Shown here: piece after piece, positions 20,076 through 28,882 of the stretch
Numbering within the stretch: position 1 is the stretch's first letter
Layout of the letters: each line of letters starts with the position of its first letter
Assembly (NCBI RefSeq): GCF_003058055.1
Contig: NZ_QBTZ01000001.1
Span: 3,180,001-3,244,000, forward strand
Reading direction: 5' to 3'
DNA length: 64,000 bases
DNA from: Acidovorax sp. 107
Lineage (GTDB): Bacteria > Pseudomonadota > Gammaproteobacteria > Burkholderiales > Burkholderiaceae_C
Translations under genes and position numbers: made by a program
Notes under the pieces: generated by a model
What the model was told of the DNA's origin: nothing
What the model saw: the letters and a program-made list of their open reading frames with translations, nothing else
The model's database searches: none

Positions 20076-21530
20076 TTACGCCATGTCGCGCAGCTCGCGG
20101 CGCAGGATCTTGCCGACGCTGGACTTGGGCAGGGCCTCCACAAACACGATCTGCCGGGGCACCTTGTAGGCGGTGAGCGCGGCGCGGCAGTGGGCTGCAA
20201 TGTGGTCTGCATCCACCGGTGGCGCAGTGCCCGCCGCGCGCACCACATACAGCCGCAGCGCCTCGCCCGTCTTCTCGTCTGGCACACCGATGCAGGCGCA
20301 TTCCAGCACGCCAAGGCAGGCGGTGGCCACGGCTTCGACTTCGTTGGGAAAGACGTTGAAGCCTGAGACGATGACCATGTCCTTCTTGCGGTCCACGATC
20401 TTGAGGAAGCCGCACTCGTCCAGCTGGCCGATGTCGCCGGTGCGAAAGTAGCCGTCGGGCGTGAAGGCGGCGGCGTTGGCCTCGGGCTGTTGCCAGTAGC
20501 CGCCCATAACCTGGGGGCCTTTCACGCAGACCTCGCCGGGCTGGCCCAGGGGTGCGGGGTGGCCCTGGTCGTCCAGCAGCCGCAGGTTGGAGAAGTCCAC
20601 GCCCTGCGTGCCGGGGTGCGCTGCCAGCCCGGCGTACAGCGTGTTGACCCCCATGAACACGCTGGGGCGCGCGGCGTTCAGCACGTGGATCAGCGCGTCC
20701 AGGTCACGCGGGTTGGGCACCAGCCAGTTGCGTGCGCCCACCGCAAAGTAGCTGATCAGGTTCACCATCAGCGCGAAGATGTGATACAGCGGAATGGCCG
20801 TAACGACGACCTCCTGCGCGGGGCGCAGGGCATCGGGCACGAAGGCCTTGAACTGCTCCACATTGGCCACCAGGTTGCGGTGCGTGAGCATGGCGCCCTT
20901 GGACAGGCCGGTGGTGCCCCCGGTGTACTGCAGGAACAGCAGGTCGCTACCCTCCAGCACGGGCGGCGCAAAGGGCAGGGTGGCGCCCTCGGCCAGGGCG
21001 CGCGCGAACGAGGTGGTGGTGTGCAGGTGGGCATCCACCTGAGGTCCGGGCAGGTCGGCTGCGATGCCGTCGCCGGGCGCCACGGTGATGATGCTGTGCA
21101 GTTCCACCCGGTCCTGGATGGCGGCCAGGGTGGCGGTAGACCCGGCATAGATCACCATCACCCGGGCGCCTGCGTCTAGTAGCTGGTGCTCCAGCTCGCG
21201 CGGAGTGTAGAGCGGATTGACGTTGACCTGCACGCAGCCTGCGCGCGCAATACCGAGCATGGCGATAGGGAACGCCATCAGGTTCGGGCACATCACGGCG
21301 ATGCGGTCGCCCTTGCGCACGCGCAGCACGTTCTGCAGGTAGGCCGCAAACGCGCGGGATTGCTGGTCCACATGCGCATAGGTCAGCGTCTGCCCCAGGC
21401 AGGTGAATGCGGGCCGGTGCGCGTAGCGCTGCATGGCGGCACACAGCAGGTGCACGATGCTGGGATGGCTGTCGGGATCGATGTGGGCAGGGATGGCGCC
21501 ATAGCTGGCCAGCCAGGGTTGGGGGGACAT
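20076..21530 (-). CDS. Long-chain acyl-CoA synthetase (FadD-like) with an internal deletion
   Basis: An AMP-binding (ANL) enzyme that would activate fatty acids to acyl-CoA. The 484-residue product keeps motif A3 (YTGGTTGLSKGA), A7 (YFRTGDIG), A8 (DRKKDMVIVSGFNVFPNEVE) and A10 (LPKSSVGKILRRELR). However, VDFSNLRL runs straight into LLDDQGHPAPLG. In FadD proteins about 60 residues lie between these points, including the GGG loop and the adenylate-binding YGLTE motif (A5). Both are absent, so the enzyme is probably inactive. The junction lies at about 20570-20590, at a CTGCGGCTG-like word that could have mediated deletion. Family length is normally 550-560. Confidence 0.88.
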   Translation of the reverse strand: MSPQPWLASYGAIPAHIDPDSHPSIVHLLCAAMQRYAHRPAFTCLGQTLTYAHVDQQSRAFAAYLQNVLRVRKGDRIAVMCPNLMAFPIAMLGIARAGCVQVNVNPLYTPRELEHQLLDAGARVMVIYAGSTATLAAIQDRVELHSIITVAPGDGIAADLPGPQVDAHLHTTTSFARALAEGATLPFAPPVLEGSDLLFLQYTGGTTGLSKGAMLTHRNLVANVEQFKAFVPDALRPAQEVVVTAIPLYHIFALMVNLISYFAVGARNWLVPNPRDLDALIHVLNAARPSVFMGVNTLYAGLAAHPGTQGVDFSNLRLLDDQGHPAPLGQPGEVCVKGPQVMGGYWQQPEANAAAFTPDGYFRTGDIGQLDECGFLKIVDRKKDMVIVSGFNVFPNEVEAVATACLGVLECACIGVPDEKTGEALRLYVVRAAGTAPPVDADHIAAHCRAALTAYKVPRQIVFVEALPKSSVGKILRRELRDMA

Positions 21531-21577
21531 GGTGAAACGGTCCTCGATGAGGGTGGAGCAACAACGTGCGGGCAGGC

Positions 21578-22900
21578 TCAGCGCACGGCCTTGGCCAGCG
21601 CCGCAAAGGCTTGCCGGTCCAACGCGTGGGTGAAGGCGGTGTTGGGCACGGGGTGCGTGGAGAACTTCACAACCACCAGCTCGGCCGCCGGGTTGATGTG
21701 GATGTGCTGGCCCATCAGGCCCTTGGCTTCAAAAGTGCCATCGGCATCGTGGGGTATCCACCACTGGTTGTGGTACGAGTAGCCCGCACGCATGGCCGTG
21801 CCAGGGGCCTTGATGAACTGGGCGGGGTCGGCCCCTTTGCGCAGCTCGGCAATGGTGGCGGGCGAGACGATCTGCTGGCCGTTGAAGCGGCCATTGGATC
21901 GCAGCATCTCGCCCAGACGGCCCAGGTCGCGCAGAGTGGCGTTCACGCCCACGCTGGTGGCCTGGCCGCCGTTGGCATCGGCAAAAACGTACGCGTCCTC
22001 TTGCGTGCCCAGCTTGGACCAGATGCGCTCGGACAGCAGCGTAGCGTAGCTCTTGCCGGTGACGCGCTGCAGCAGCCAGCCCAGCACTTCCGTGTCCACC
22101 GATTTGTAGGCAAATGCGGTGCCGTGCTCGCCGTCCTTTTGCACAGTGGGCAGGTGCTCGGCCATGCTCTTGGCCCCATTGCTGCCGGGGCGCGCAGGCT
22201 GCAGGCCCGCAGCGGCCAAGTACTGAAAGACACCGGAGGTGGGGTCCGCAAAGTCTTCTGCGTATTTCACGCTGGTGGTCATGTCCAGGGTCTGCTGCAC
22301 GGTGGCATCGGCCCAGGCGCTGTTGGCCAGCTCGGGCAGGTAACGCACGATGCGCGCACTGGCGTCGATGGCGCCTTCCTGGATGAGTTCGGTCACCAGC
22401 AGCCCCACCAGCGATTTGCTCATGGACCACAGCACATGTGGCTGCTGCGGCTGCATGCCGATGTGATAACGCTCATACACCACACGGCCCCGGTGCAGCA
22501 CCAGCAGGGCGTCGGTGTAGGTGGCCTTCTGCCAGTCGGCCAGCGTGGTGGGCGCGCCCTTGTCGTCGGCAAACGCCAGCGTGTCGGGCAAGGCACGCGG
22601 CGCTGCGGGCAGTGCGCTGGGCGCTGCTGCACCGCGCCAGATGGTGGCCGTGGGCCCCAGTTCGCGCAGGTGCTGCGCGGCCCAGCGCACGTTGGGGTAC
22701 TTGAGGATGTTGGCCAGGCGCACGACCTTGTCGGGCGCCGGAGGGAAGCCCTGCATCAACTGCAGGGTCACAGGGTTGGTGGCGTCCGGCGGCGGCAGCT
22801 GCGGAGCCTGGGCCTGGCTGTCAGGAGCGGCCCCCAGCAGGGTGCAGGCCAAGGCGACGGCGGTGAAGGAAGGGGTGAGGTGGCGATGAAAAGAGCGCAT
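21578..22900 (-). CDS. Serine hydrolase, beta-lactamase / NylB-type fold (exported)
   Basis: A 440-residue protein with an N-terminal signal peptide (VALACTLLGAAPDSQAQA). The catalytic SxxK motif is SMSK at 159-162, and a tyrosine motif follows near 250 in FAYKSVDTEVLGWLL. The layout resembles class C beta-lactamase relatives of the 6-aminohexanoate-dimer hydrolase and esterase type rather than true beta-lactamases. It probably acts in the periplasm on an ester or amide; the substrate is unknown. It lies 70 bases after the redoxin gene and 47 before the broken acyl-CoA ligase gene, all on the minus strand. Confidence 0.85.
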   Translation of the reverse strand: MRSFHRHLTPSFTAVALACTLLGAAPDSQAQAPQLPPPDATNPVTLQLMQGFPPAPDKVVRLANILKYPNVRWAAQHLRELGPTATIWRGAAAPSALPAAPRALPDTLAFADDKGAPTTLADWQKATYTDALLVLHRGRVVYERYHIGMQPQQPHVLWSMSKSLVGLLVTELIQEGAIDASARIVRYLPELANSAWADATVQQTLDMTTSVKYAEDFADPTSGVFQYLAAAGLQPARPGSNGAKSMAEHLPTVQKDGEHGTAFAYKSVDTEVLGWLLQRVTGKSYATLLSERIWSKLGTQEDAYVFADANGGQATSVGVNATLRDLGRLGEMLRSNGRFNGQQIVSPATIAELRKGADPAQFIKAPGTAMRAGYSYHNQWWIPHDADGTFEAKGLMGQHIHINPAAELVVVKFSTHPVPNTAFTHALDRQAFAALAKAVR

Positions 22901-22970
22901 GGTGAGAAGGCCTCGGTCAAGAAACGTGGGATGGGGAAGAACAAAAAGGACACGGAATCGGTCGGGCCGA

Positions 22971-23543
22971 TCAGCCCCGCGCGGCCAGCAAGGTGCGGAT
23001 CACGCCCTCGGTGCGCTCGTACTCGCCTTCGCCAAAGTGCTTGTAGCGAATGCGGCCTTGCGCATCGATGAGGTAGGTGGCGGGCCAGTACTGGTTGCCG
23101 TAGGCCTTCCAGGTGCCGTAGCGGTTGTCCTGTGCCACAGGGTGCTTGACGCCGTGGCGGCGCATGGCAGCTTCCACATTGGCGGTCGGGCGCTCGAACG
23201 GAAACTCTGGCGTATGCACGCCCACCACGGTGAGCCCCTGGGGCGTGTATTGCTCGGCCCAGCGGTTTACATGGGGCAGGGTGCGGATGCAGTTGATGCA
23301 GGCGTACGTCCAGAAGTCCACCAGCACCACGCGGCCGCGCAACTGCGCCAGGCTCAGCGGTTCGGAGTTGAGCCAGCGCTCGATGCCGGTGAACTCGGGC
23401 GCAGCGCCCAAGTCGGGCAACGCTGCGGCGGGGCTGGCGGGGCCCGCTGCATACGCCAAGCCAGGGGCCGCCAGTGCAGCGGCCATCGACGCCAGGAAAG
23501 CGCGGCGCTCGGAAAAGCGCGGGGAAGAGGGGTGCAATGTCAT
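22971..23543 (-). CDS. Periplasmic thioredoxin-like (TlpA/redoxin) protein
   Basis: A 190-residue exported thiol-disulfide protein. The N-terminus (SERRAFLASMAAALAAPGLA) has a twin-arginine-like signal. The redox centre is CINC at 82-85 within VDFWTYACINCIRTLP, followed by the cis-Pro region NQYWPATYLIDAQGRI. The ATG at 23543 is preferred because AAGGAG lies just upstream; a TTG six codons earlier is the alternative. The CcdA-like gene immediately upstream would supply reducing equivalents across the membrane. The pair resembles known CcdA-TlpA partnerships in envelope redox control. Confidence 0.9.
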   Translation of the reverse strand: MTLHPSSPRFSERRAFLASMAAALAAPGLAYAAGPASPAAALPDLGAAPEFTGIERWLNSEPLSLAQLRGRVVLVDFWTYACINCIRTLPHVNRWAEQYTPQGLTVVGVHTPEFPFERPTANVEAAMRRHGVKHPVAQDNRYGTWKAYGNQYWPATYLIDAQGRIRYKHFGEGEYERTEGVIRTLLAARG

Positions 23544-23579
23544 GGTGAAAGCTCCTTGCAATCGGTGGGGTGTCGCCCC

Positions 23580-24302
23580 TTACAGGCCGCCCCAGCCCGA
23601 GGGATAAAACTGCGTAAGCCAGACGGTGATCTGCCCATCCACCTCCCACAGCATGGCCAGCGCGATGGCAATGACCACCACGCCAAACACCTGCTGCACG
23701 CGGTGCGCGTGGCGGGCAATGCGGCGCACATGGGTGGCGGCAGCCTGGCCGCCGTAGGCGATGGCCAGCATGGGCAGCGCGGCACCGGTGGAATACGCGA
23801 GCAGCAGCACGGCGGTGCCCACGCCCGCAGGCTCCGTGGCGATGAGGGTGAGGATGGAGGCGAGCACAGGCCCGGCGCAGGGCGTCCAGACCGCACCGAG
23901 GCTCAGGCCCAGCAGCAGCCCGCCCCAGTTGCCGCCCCCGCTGCCCATGCCCAGGCTGGCCAAGCGGTTGAGCACGCCGCCCGCATGTTGGCTGAGCCAT
24001 TGGAACGGCCGGGGCCACAAGGTGAGCACGCCAAACACCAGCAGCATCACGGCGGCAAAGCGGCGCAGGCCTTCTTGCGACACACCCAGCACCTGCGTGA
24101 AGCTGCTGAACAGCAGTGCCACGGCCGCGAACGACAGTGCAAAGCCCAGGGCAATGAACAGCGGGCGTGTGCGCTGTGCTGAGTCGGCACCGCTCACCGA
24201 GGCCCCCAGCACCACGGGCAGCATGGGCAACACGCAGGGCGCGCCCACCGTGAGCATGCCGGCGGCCACCGCCAGCCATGGCGAGGTGGTGGCCATGGTC
24301 AT
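23580..24302 (-). CDS. CcdA/DsbD-type transmembrane thiol-electron transporter
   Basis: A 240-residue inner-membrane protein with about six hydrophobic segments. The two cysteines expected for electron transfer are in GAPCVLPMLP near the N-terminus and WTPCAGPVLA in the middle. Proteins of this family move electrons from cytoplasmic thioredoxin to periplasmic redoxins, here probably the neighbouring CINC protein. The ATG at 24302 overlaps the stop of the DUF2147 gene by 4 bases, which points to translational coupling. Confidence 0.92.
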   Translation of the reverse strand: MTMATTSPWLAVAAGMLTVGAPCVLPMLPVVLGASVSGADSAQRTRPLFIALGFALSFAAVALLFSSFTQVLGVSQEGLRRFAAVMLLVFGVLTLWPRPFQWLSQHAGGVLNRLASLGMGSGGGNWGGLLLGLSLGAVWTPCAGPVLASILTLIATEPAGVGTAVLLLAYSTGAALPMLAIAYGGQAAATHVRRIARHAHRVQQVFGVVVIAIALAMLWEVDGQITVWLTQFYPSGWGGL

Positions 24303-24811
24303 TGCCCGCTCCCCTGCTCGGCCGCTGGGCGGCGCCACACCTGGGTCTTGCCGAACAGCGGAATGCCCACATACGCGTGCACCAGCAGTTGCTCCGGCTC
24401 GGCTGGCGTCAGGTTGACGCGGTAGGTCTTGGCGTTCTCGCGGTTGTAGATTTCGCCCTGGTACTCGCTGCTGCCGCCCTCCGCCGGGCGCAGGCCCGAC
24501 AGCAGCGTCATGCCCAGCGCAGGCCGCGCGTCGGCTGCCGCCATGTCAGCGCCCGGCGCGCTCATGGAGCGGTTGGCCAGCACGCGCACCACCTTGCCGC
24601 ACAGGGCGTTGCCACCGGCGGGGTTGCAGGGTGCGATGTTCACTTCCAGATTGCCGCTTTCGGTGATCCAGCGGCCCAAGGGGGCTTTAGGGTGGGTTGC
24701 ACCCGGCGCAGGTGCCGCGGCGGCTGGCGGCGCTGCCGCAGCCTCTTGCGCGCTGGCTGCCTGCGCCAGGCCCAGGGTCAGCAGGGCGGTCACGGCGATG
24801 GATGGTTTCAT
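24299..24811 (-). CDS. DUF2147 family secreted protein
   Basis: A 170-residue exported protein with a signal peptide (AVTALLTLGLAQAASA). After an Ala/Pro-rich linker it carries the DUF2147 pattern: PLGRWITESGNLEVNIAPC, ALCGKVV, EYQGEIYNRENAKTYRVNL and LLVHAYVGIPLFGKTQVW. The family is small, periplasmic and of unknown function, with two conserved cysteines here (PCNP and LCG) that could be substrates of the adjacent redox pair. The ATG at 24811 is chosen because the signal peptide starts there. It is divergent from the response-regulator gene, 170 bases away. Confidence 0.85.
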   Translation of the reverse strand: MKPSIAVTALLTLGLAQAASAQEAAAAPPAAAAPAPGATHPKAPLGRWITESGNLEVNIAPCNPAGGNALCGKVVRVLANRSMSAPGADMAAADARPALGMTLLSGLRPAEGGSSEYQGEIYNRENAKTYRVNLTPAEPEQLLVHAYVGIPLFGKTQVWRRPAAEQGSGQ

Positions 24812-24981
24812 GGCAAGGTCCTCGTGAAGTTCAGGAAGACCGCATTGAAGCCAGCGCAGGTATCGGCGATTTGTCTGGCCAGGGCCGTTTGGTATGCGCG
24901 CTTGTCGATGCACGGTGCAGACAAGTTCAGATACATACGGGCCTGAAGTCACCCCACCGCGCGCACGCCAAAGCCCGGACA

Positions 24982-25749
24982 ATGGCCGCCATGACGACGC
25001 CCGCTCCCGACCACATCCTGATCGTCGATGACGACGCTGGCATCCGCGAACTGGCTGCCGAGTACCTGCAGCGCCAGGGCCTGCAGGTGAGCGTGGCCGC
25101 CGACGGGCGGCAGATGCGTGAGGTGCTGGCCACACAGCGCATCGACCTGCTGGTGCTGGACCTGATGCTGCCGGGTACCGACGGCATCACCCTGTGCCGT
25201 GAGCTGCGCAGTCCCGGCGCGCCGCCGCTGCCCATCATCATGCTCACCGCGCGCAGCGACGAGGCCGACCGCATCCTGGGCCTGGAGCTGGGTGCAGACG
25301 ACTACCTGACCAAACCCTTTGCCGCGCGCGAGCTGCTGGCACGCATCCACGCCGTGCTGCGGCGCACGCGCATGCTGCCGCCCAACCTGGCCGTGGCCGA
25401 ACCCGCGCGCCACCTTGCGTTTGGCGACTGGCGGCTGGACACCACCGCACGCCACCTGCTCGATGCCACGGGCGCGGTGGTGGCACTGTCGGGCGCCGAA
25501 TACCGGCTGCTGCGTGTGCTGCTGGACCACCCGCAGCGCATCCTCACACGCGACCAGTTACTGCAGCTCACGCAGGGGCGCGATGCCGATGTGTTCGACC
25601 GCTCCATCGACCTGCTGGTGAGCCGCGTGCGCCAGCGGCTCGGCGATGGTGCGCGCGGCTCGCGCTACATCAAGACCGTGCGTAACGAGGGCTATGTGTT
25701 CTGCGCCGATGTGCAAGCAGCACCAGCACCCGCAGGAGCCGCGCCATGA
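24982..25749 (+). CDS. OmpR-family response regulator
   Basis: A 255-residue regulator. The receiver domain (about 10-125) has the acidic pair VDDD at 15-18, phospho-acceptor Asp60 in LLVLDLMLPGTDG and the conserved Lys in YLTKPF. The C-terminal winged helix (about 150-245) shows LSGAEYRLLRVLLDHP, FDRSIDLLVSRVRQRL and IKTVRNEGYVF. A second ATG three codons in is also possible. It overlaps the histidine-kinase gene by 4 bases. The DUF2147-CcdA-redoxin genes are divergent and are natural candidate targets. Confidence 0.95.
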   Translation: MAAMTTPAPDHILIVDDDAGIRELAAEYLQRQGLQVSVAADGRQMREVLATQRIDLLVLDLMLPGTDGITLCRELRSPGAPPLPIIMLTARSDEADRILGLELGADDYLTKPFAARELLARIHAVLRRTRMLPPNLAVAEPARHLAFGDWRLDTTARHLLDATGAVVALSGAEYRLLRVLLDHPQRILTRDQLLQLTQGRDADVFDRSIDLLVSRVRQRLGDGARGSRYIKTVRNEGYVFCADVQAAPAPAGAAP

Positions 25750-27065
25750 CGCTGCGCTGGTGGCCGCGCTCTTTGTTTGGGCGCATCTTGCTAGTGATGG
25801 CACTGGGCCTGGCGCTGGCGCATGCGCTGACGTTTGTGCTCGCGTTCACCGAGCGCAGCATGACCATGCGACGGGCCATGGTGTCGTATTTCGCCAGTGA
25901 CGTGGCCAGCTCCGTGGCCATGCTGGAACGCCTGCCCGCTGCCGAGCGCGCGCAGTGGGTGGACCGGCTGGCACGCCGCAACTACCGCTTTGCGCTGGTC
26001 GAACCGCTGGACGCCCCCGCAGACCCGTCCCAACTCGCACGCCTGGTCGCCAGCGCCGTGGCAGCCACACTGCCTGCCGACCGGGCCGTGCAGGTGATCG
26101 ACCCCCATGTGCCGGGCACCGAGCTGCGGCTGCAGCTGCGCCTGGCCGACGGTACGCCCCTGGCCGTGGACATGGACGAGCCCCGGCTGCAGATCTCGCC
26201 CTGGGTGCTGGGCGCACTGGCGCTGCAGCTGGCGCTGCTGGTGGGCCTGTGCGCCTGGGCCGTGCGCGCGGCCACGCGGCCCCTGCGCACGCTGGCCGAT
26301 GCGGCCGATGCGCTGGGGGCCGACCGCCCCGCCGTGCCCTTGGCTGAAGACGGCCCGCGCGAGGTGCAACGCGCCGCCGTTGCCTTCAACCACATGCAGC
26401 AGCGCATCCAGACGCACCTGCAGGAGCGCATGCAGATCCTGGCCGCAGTTTCGCACGACCTGCAAACACCCATCACCCGGCTGCGCCTGCGTGCAGACTT
26501 GCTGGACGACACCACGCTGCGCGACAAGCTGCACGCCGACCTGGCCGAGATGCAGTCGCTGGTGGAAGAGGGCATTGCCTACGCGCGCTCATCACAGGCC
26601 GTGCGCGAGCCCCCGCAGCGCGTGGACCTGCGCGCGCTGGTGGAAAGCATTGCGCGCGACTACGCCGATGCCGGCTTGCCGGTGCAAATGTTGCAGGCGG
26701 TGGATGTGACCTGCGACACCCGCCCCCAGGCCCTGCGCCGCCTGCTGTGCAACCTGGTGGACAACGCGCTCAATTTTGCGGGTGCTGCCGAGCTGACGCT
26801 GGAGGTGGAGAGGCCGGGCCAGTGGCTGGTACGCGTGCTGGATCGCGGGCCTGGCATCCCCCAGACTGACCTCGCCGCCGTGCTGCAGCCCTATGTACGG
26901 CTGGAAGATTCGCGCAACCGGGGCACCGGCGGCACCGGCCTGGGCCTGGCCATTGCCAGCGAACTGGCCAAGGCCCTGGGAGGCCGCCTGGTGCTGGGGC
27001 CGCGCGCAGACGGCGCGCAGGGGCTGGAGGCGCGGGTGGAGCTGCCGGAGGCGCTCCCCGCATAG
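25746..27065 (+). CDS. EnvZ-type sensor histidine kinase
   Basis: A 439-residue inner-membrane kinase. Two transmembrane segments (about 10-32 and 155-175) flank a periplasmic sensor of about 120 residues. A HAMP linker (RAATRPLRTLADAADALG) follows, then the H-box with His237 in VSHDLQTPITRLRLR and the ATPase domain with an N-box (CNLVDNALNFAG), G1 (DRGPGIP) and G2 (GTGGTGLGLAI). It pairs with the upstream regulator, whose stop overlaps its start. The signal is unknown; an envelope or redox cue would fit the divergent genes. Confidence 0.95.
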   Translation: MTLRWWPRSLFGRILLVMALGLALAHALTFVLAFTERSMTMRRAMVSYFASDVASSVAMLERLPAAERAQWVDRLARRNYRFALVEPLDAPADPSQLARLVASAVAATLPADRAVQVIDPHVPGTELRLQLRLADGTPLAVDMDEPRLQISPWVLGALALQLALLVGLCAWAVRAATRPLRTLADAADALGADRPAVPLAEDGPREVQRAAVAFNHMQQRIQTHLQERMQILAAVSHDLQTPITRLRLRADLLDDTTLRDKLHADLAEMQSLVEEGIAYARSSQAVREPPQRVDLRALVESIARDYADAGLPVQMLQAVDVTCDTRPQALRRLLCNLVDNALNFAGAAELTLEVERPGQWLVRVLDRGPGIPQTDLAAVLQPYVRLEDSRNRGTGGTGLGLAIASELAKALGGRLVLGPRADGAQGLEARVELPEALPA

Positions 27066-27125
27066 GCGTGCGCGCAAGCGCCGCTGCTACAGTGGCCGCT
27101 CCGTGGACTCTCAAAGGACACCGCC

Positions 27126-27938
27126 GTGGACACCTCTGCTAGCACCCGCCAGAGCGAGATCAGCGCAAGCAATCGGCACATCCGCGTCGGCATCGGCGGC
27201 TGGACCTTCGAGCCTTGGCGCGGCAGCTTCTACCCTGCAGGGCTGGCGCACAGCAAGGAGCTGCAATACGCCAGCCGACAGCTCACAGCGATCGAGGTCA
27301 ACGGCACCTACTACAGCACCTTCAAACCCCCCACCTTTGCCAAGTGGCGCGATGACACGCCCGAAGGCTTTGTGTTCTCGCTCAAGGCCAACCGCTTTGC
27401 GACCCACCGCCGTGTGCTGGCAGACGCGGGCGATTCGATCGCGCGGTTTGTCGAGAGCGGCATCTCGGAACTGAAGCACAAGCTTGGGCCCATCGTGTGG
27501 CAGTTCATGCCGACCAAGGCGTTTGATCCGAGCGACTTCGAGGCCTTTCTGGCCCTGCTGCCGCAGCAGGTGGACGGCCTGCGGCTGCGCCACGCGCTGG
27601 ATGTGCGCCACCCCAGTTTTGCGACGCCCGCGTTTGTGGCGCTGGGGCGTCGGTATGGCTGCGTGCCTGTGTACACCGACTCCGATCAATTCCCCGCCAT
27701 CGCAGATGCGGAAGCCGACTTTGCCTACCTGCGGCTGATGCGCAGCCAGGCCGATGTGCCCACGGGCTACACCGCCGAGGCGATTGCGCAATGGGCGCAG
27801 GGCGTGCGCACCTGGACCAGCGGCGCGCGGCCACGCGATGTATTCGTGTTCTTCATCAACGGCGCCAAGGAGCGAGCGCCTGCCGGGGCAATGGAGTTGC
27901 TGCGGCAGCTGGGCGCTACAACGTCTCCCGCTGCGTGA
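27126..27938 (+). CDS. DUF72 (YecE-like) protein
   Basis: A 270-residue TIM-barrel-like protein of the DUF72 family, whose function is unknown. Typical stretches are [50 protein letters not shown] and GPIVWQFMP. The GTG at 27126 starts about 20 residues before the first conserved strand. It lies 60 bases after the histidine-kinase stop, so read-through is possible. Its 3' end overlaps the convergent acylphosphatase gene by 23 bases. Confidence 0.9.
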   Translation: MDTSASTRQSEISASNRHIRVGIGGWTFEPWRGSFYPAGLAHSKELQYASRQLTAIEVNGTYYSTFKPPTFAKWRDDTPEGFVFSLKANRFATHRRVLADAGDSIARFVESGISELKHKLGPIVWQFMPTKAFDPSDFEAFLALLPQQVDGLRLRHALDVRHPSFATPAFVALGRRYGCVPVYTDSDQFPAIADAEADFAYLRLMRSQADVPTGYTAEAIAQWAQGVRTWTSGARPRDVFVFFINGAKERAPAGAMELLRQLGATTSPAA

Positions 27939-28218
27939 AGCCCTGCGGCGCCTCGCCACCATCGGGCACATTGCCCACTACCACGCTGTCCACCCGCGCA
28001 TGCTCCGGCCCCTGGTGCGCCCAGTCGATCAGCGCCAGCACGGCGGGTTCCGGGCCCCAGGCGCAGGCCTCCACACGGCCGTCCTGGCGGTTGCGCACCC
28101 AGCCCGTCACGCCCAGGCGCGCGGCGGCCTGCACCATGGACCAGCGGTAGCCCACGCCCTGGACATGGCCGGTGATCAACAGATGGCGGGTGACGATGGA
28201 GTTGGGTTCTGCATTCAT
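27916..28218 (-). CDS. acyP: Acylphosphatase
   Basis: A 100-residue enzyme that hydrolyses acyl phosphates. It has the substrate-binding signature [16 protein letters not shown] with the catalytic Arg, and the second signature [17 protein letters not shown] with the catalytic Asn. The ATG at 28218 gives the normal family length with a short N-terminal extension. It converges on the DUF72 gene with a 23-base overlap and is divergent from the ferredoxin gene. Confidence 0.93.
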   Translation of the reverse strand: MNAEPNSIVTRHLLITGHVQGVGYRWSMVQAAARLGVTGWVRNRQDGRVEACAWGPEPAVLALIDWAHQGPEHARVDSVVVGNVPDGGEAPQGFTQRETL

Positions 28219-28286
28219 AGGAGCACTGTAGCGCGCGCCTTGTGGGGAGCCCGCTCCCGGGGCACACTGCCAGCACCCGGCACCCC

Positions 28287-28532
28287 ATGACCACCACAAC
28301 CCCCAAGGCCTTGCCCACCATCGACCCCCAGCGCTGCACCGGCTGCGGCTGGTGTGTGGCGGTGTGCCCGCCGCATGTGCTGTCCCTGCAGGTGTTGGGC
28401 ACGGGGCCCTGGGGCCCCAAGTGCTCCGCCCTGCACGATGCGCCCGGCTGCACCGGGTGCGCGCTGTGTGCGGTCCGCTGCCCGTTCGATGCGATCCGCA
28501 TGGTGCGGGTGGCGGCCACCCAGGCCAGGTGA
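28287..28532 (+). CDS. Bacterial-type 2[4Fe-4S] ferredoxin
   Basis: An 81-residue protein with two cluster motifs, [13 protein letters not shown] near residue 17 and [12 protein letters not shown] near 55, each CxxCxxCxxxCP. It is an electron carrier in the cytoplasm. The ATG at 28287 is the first methionine before the cluster domain; the open frame upstream lacks homology. The partner enzyme is not evident from the neighbours (acylphosphatase divergent, homoserine dehydrogenase downstream). Confidence 0.92.
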   Translation: MTTTTPKALPTIDPQRCTGCGWCVAVCPPHVLSLQVLGTGPWGPKCSALHDAPGCTGCALCAVRCPFDAIRMVRVAATQAR

Positions 28533-28613
28533 GGCCGTTGCGCCACAAGCCGACAAAGGTGGGTACAAGCGGGATGACAGGCCCTGGCCCGCATCCGGTA
28601 CACTGTGCTCTTC

Positions 28614-28760
28614 ATGTCGTACACCGCCATCCCCTCCACCACGCACGCCGCTGCCTTCCAAGGCATGGGCATGATGCCGCCCGCATTCACGCGGGCCAAT
28701 GGTGAGCAGCGGGCACTGGGTGCACGAATGATTACCACCATTACCGCCGCGGCCACCTGA
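28614..28760 (+). CDS. Candidate leader peptide of the homoserine dehydrogenase gene
   Basis: An in-frame small reading frame of 48 codons ends in MITTITAAAT, with four Thr and two Ile codons among its last ten. This matches the logic of the E. coli thr leader peptide, where stalling on Thr/Ile codons controls a downstream terminator. An internal ATG at 28728 would give only the ten-residue peptide. A TACACT hexamer at 28599-28604 is a candidate -10 that would place transcription start just before the ATG at 28614. Translation has not been shown. Confidence 0.6.
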   Translation: MSYTAIPSTTHAAAFQGMGMMPPAFTRANGEQRALGARMITTITAAAT

Positions 28761-28857
28761 GCACGCGCAGGTGGCCGTTTCGGCAGCCACCTGGTGATCG
28801 CTCTCTTCTCCCCCAAGACGAATGCACGAAACCCAGCTCTGGCAGCTGGGTTTTTTT
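28751..28857 (+). promoter_or_regulatory. Transcription attenuator upstream of hom
   Basis: The leader peptide stop overlaps a first hairpin (GGCCACCT 28751-28758 with AGGTGGCC 28769-28776). Its 3' arm can pair instead with GCCACCTG at 28786-28793 (arm CAGGTGGC at 28768-28775), so the two are mutually exclusive. A Rho-independent terminator follows: 10-bp perfect arms AAACCCAGCT (28829-28838) and AGCTGGGTTT (28844-28853), with T at 28851-28857. The hom gene starts 25 bases later. How the upstream hairpins control the terminator is not obvious by eye. Confidence 0.65.
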
Positions 28858-28882
28858 GTTTGTTCGTTAGCCGGAGAAGTCC

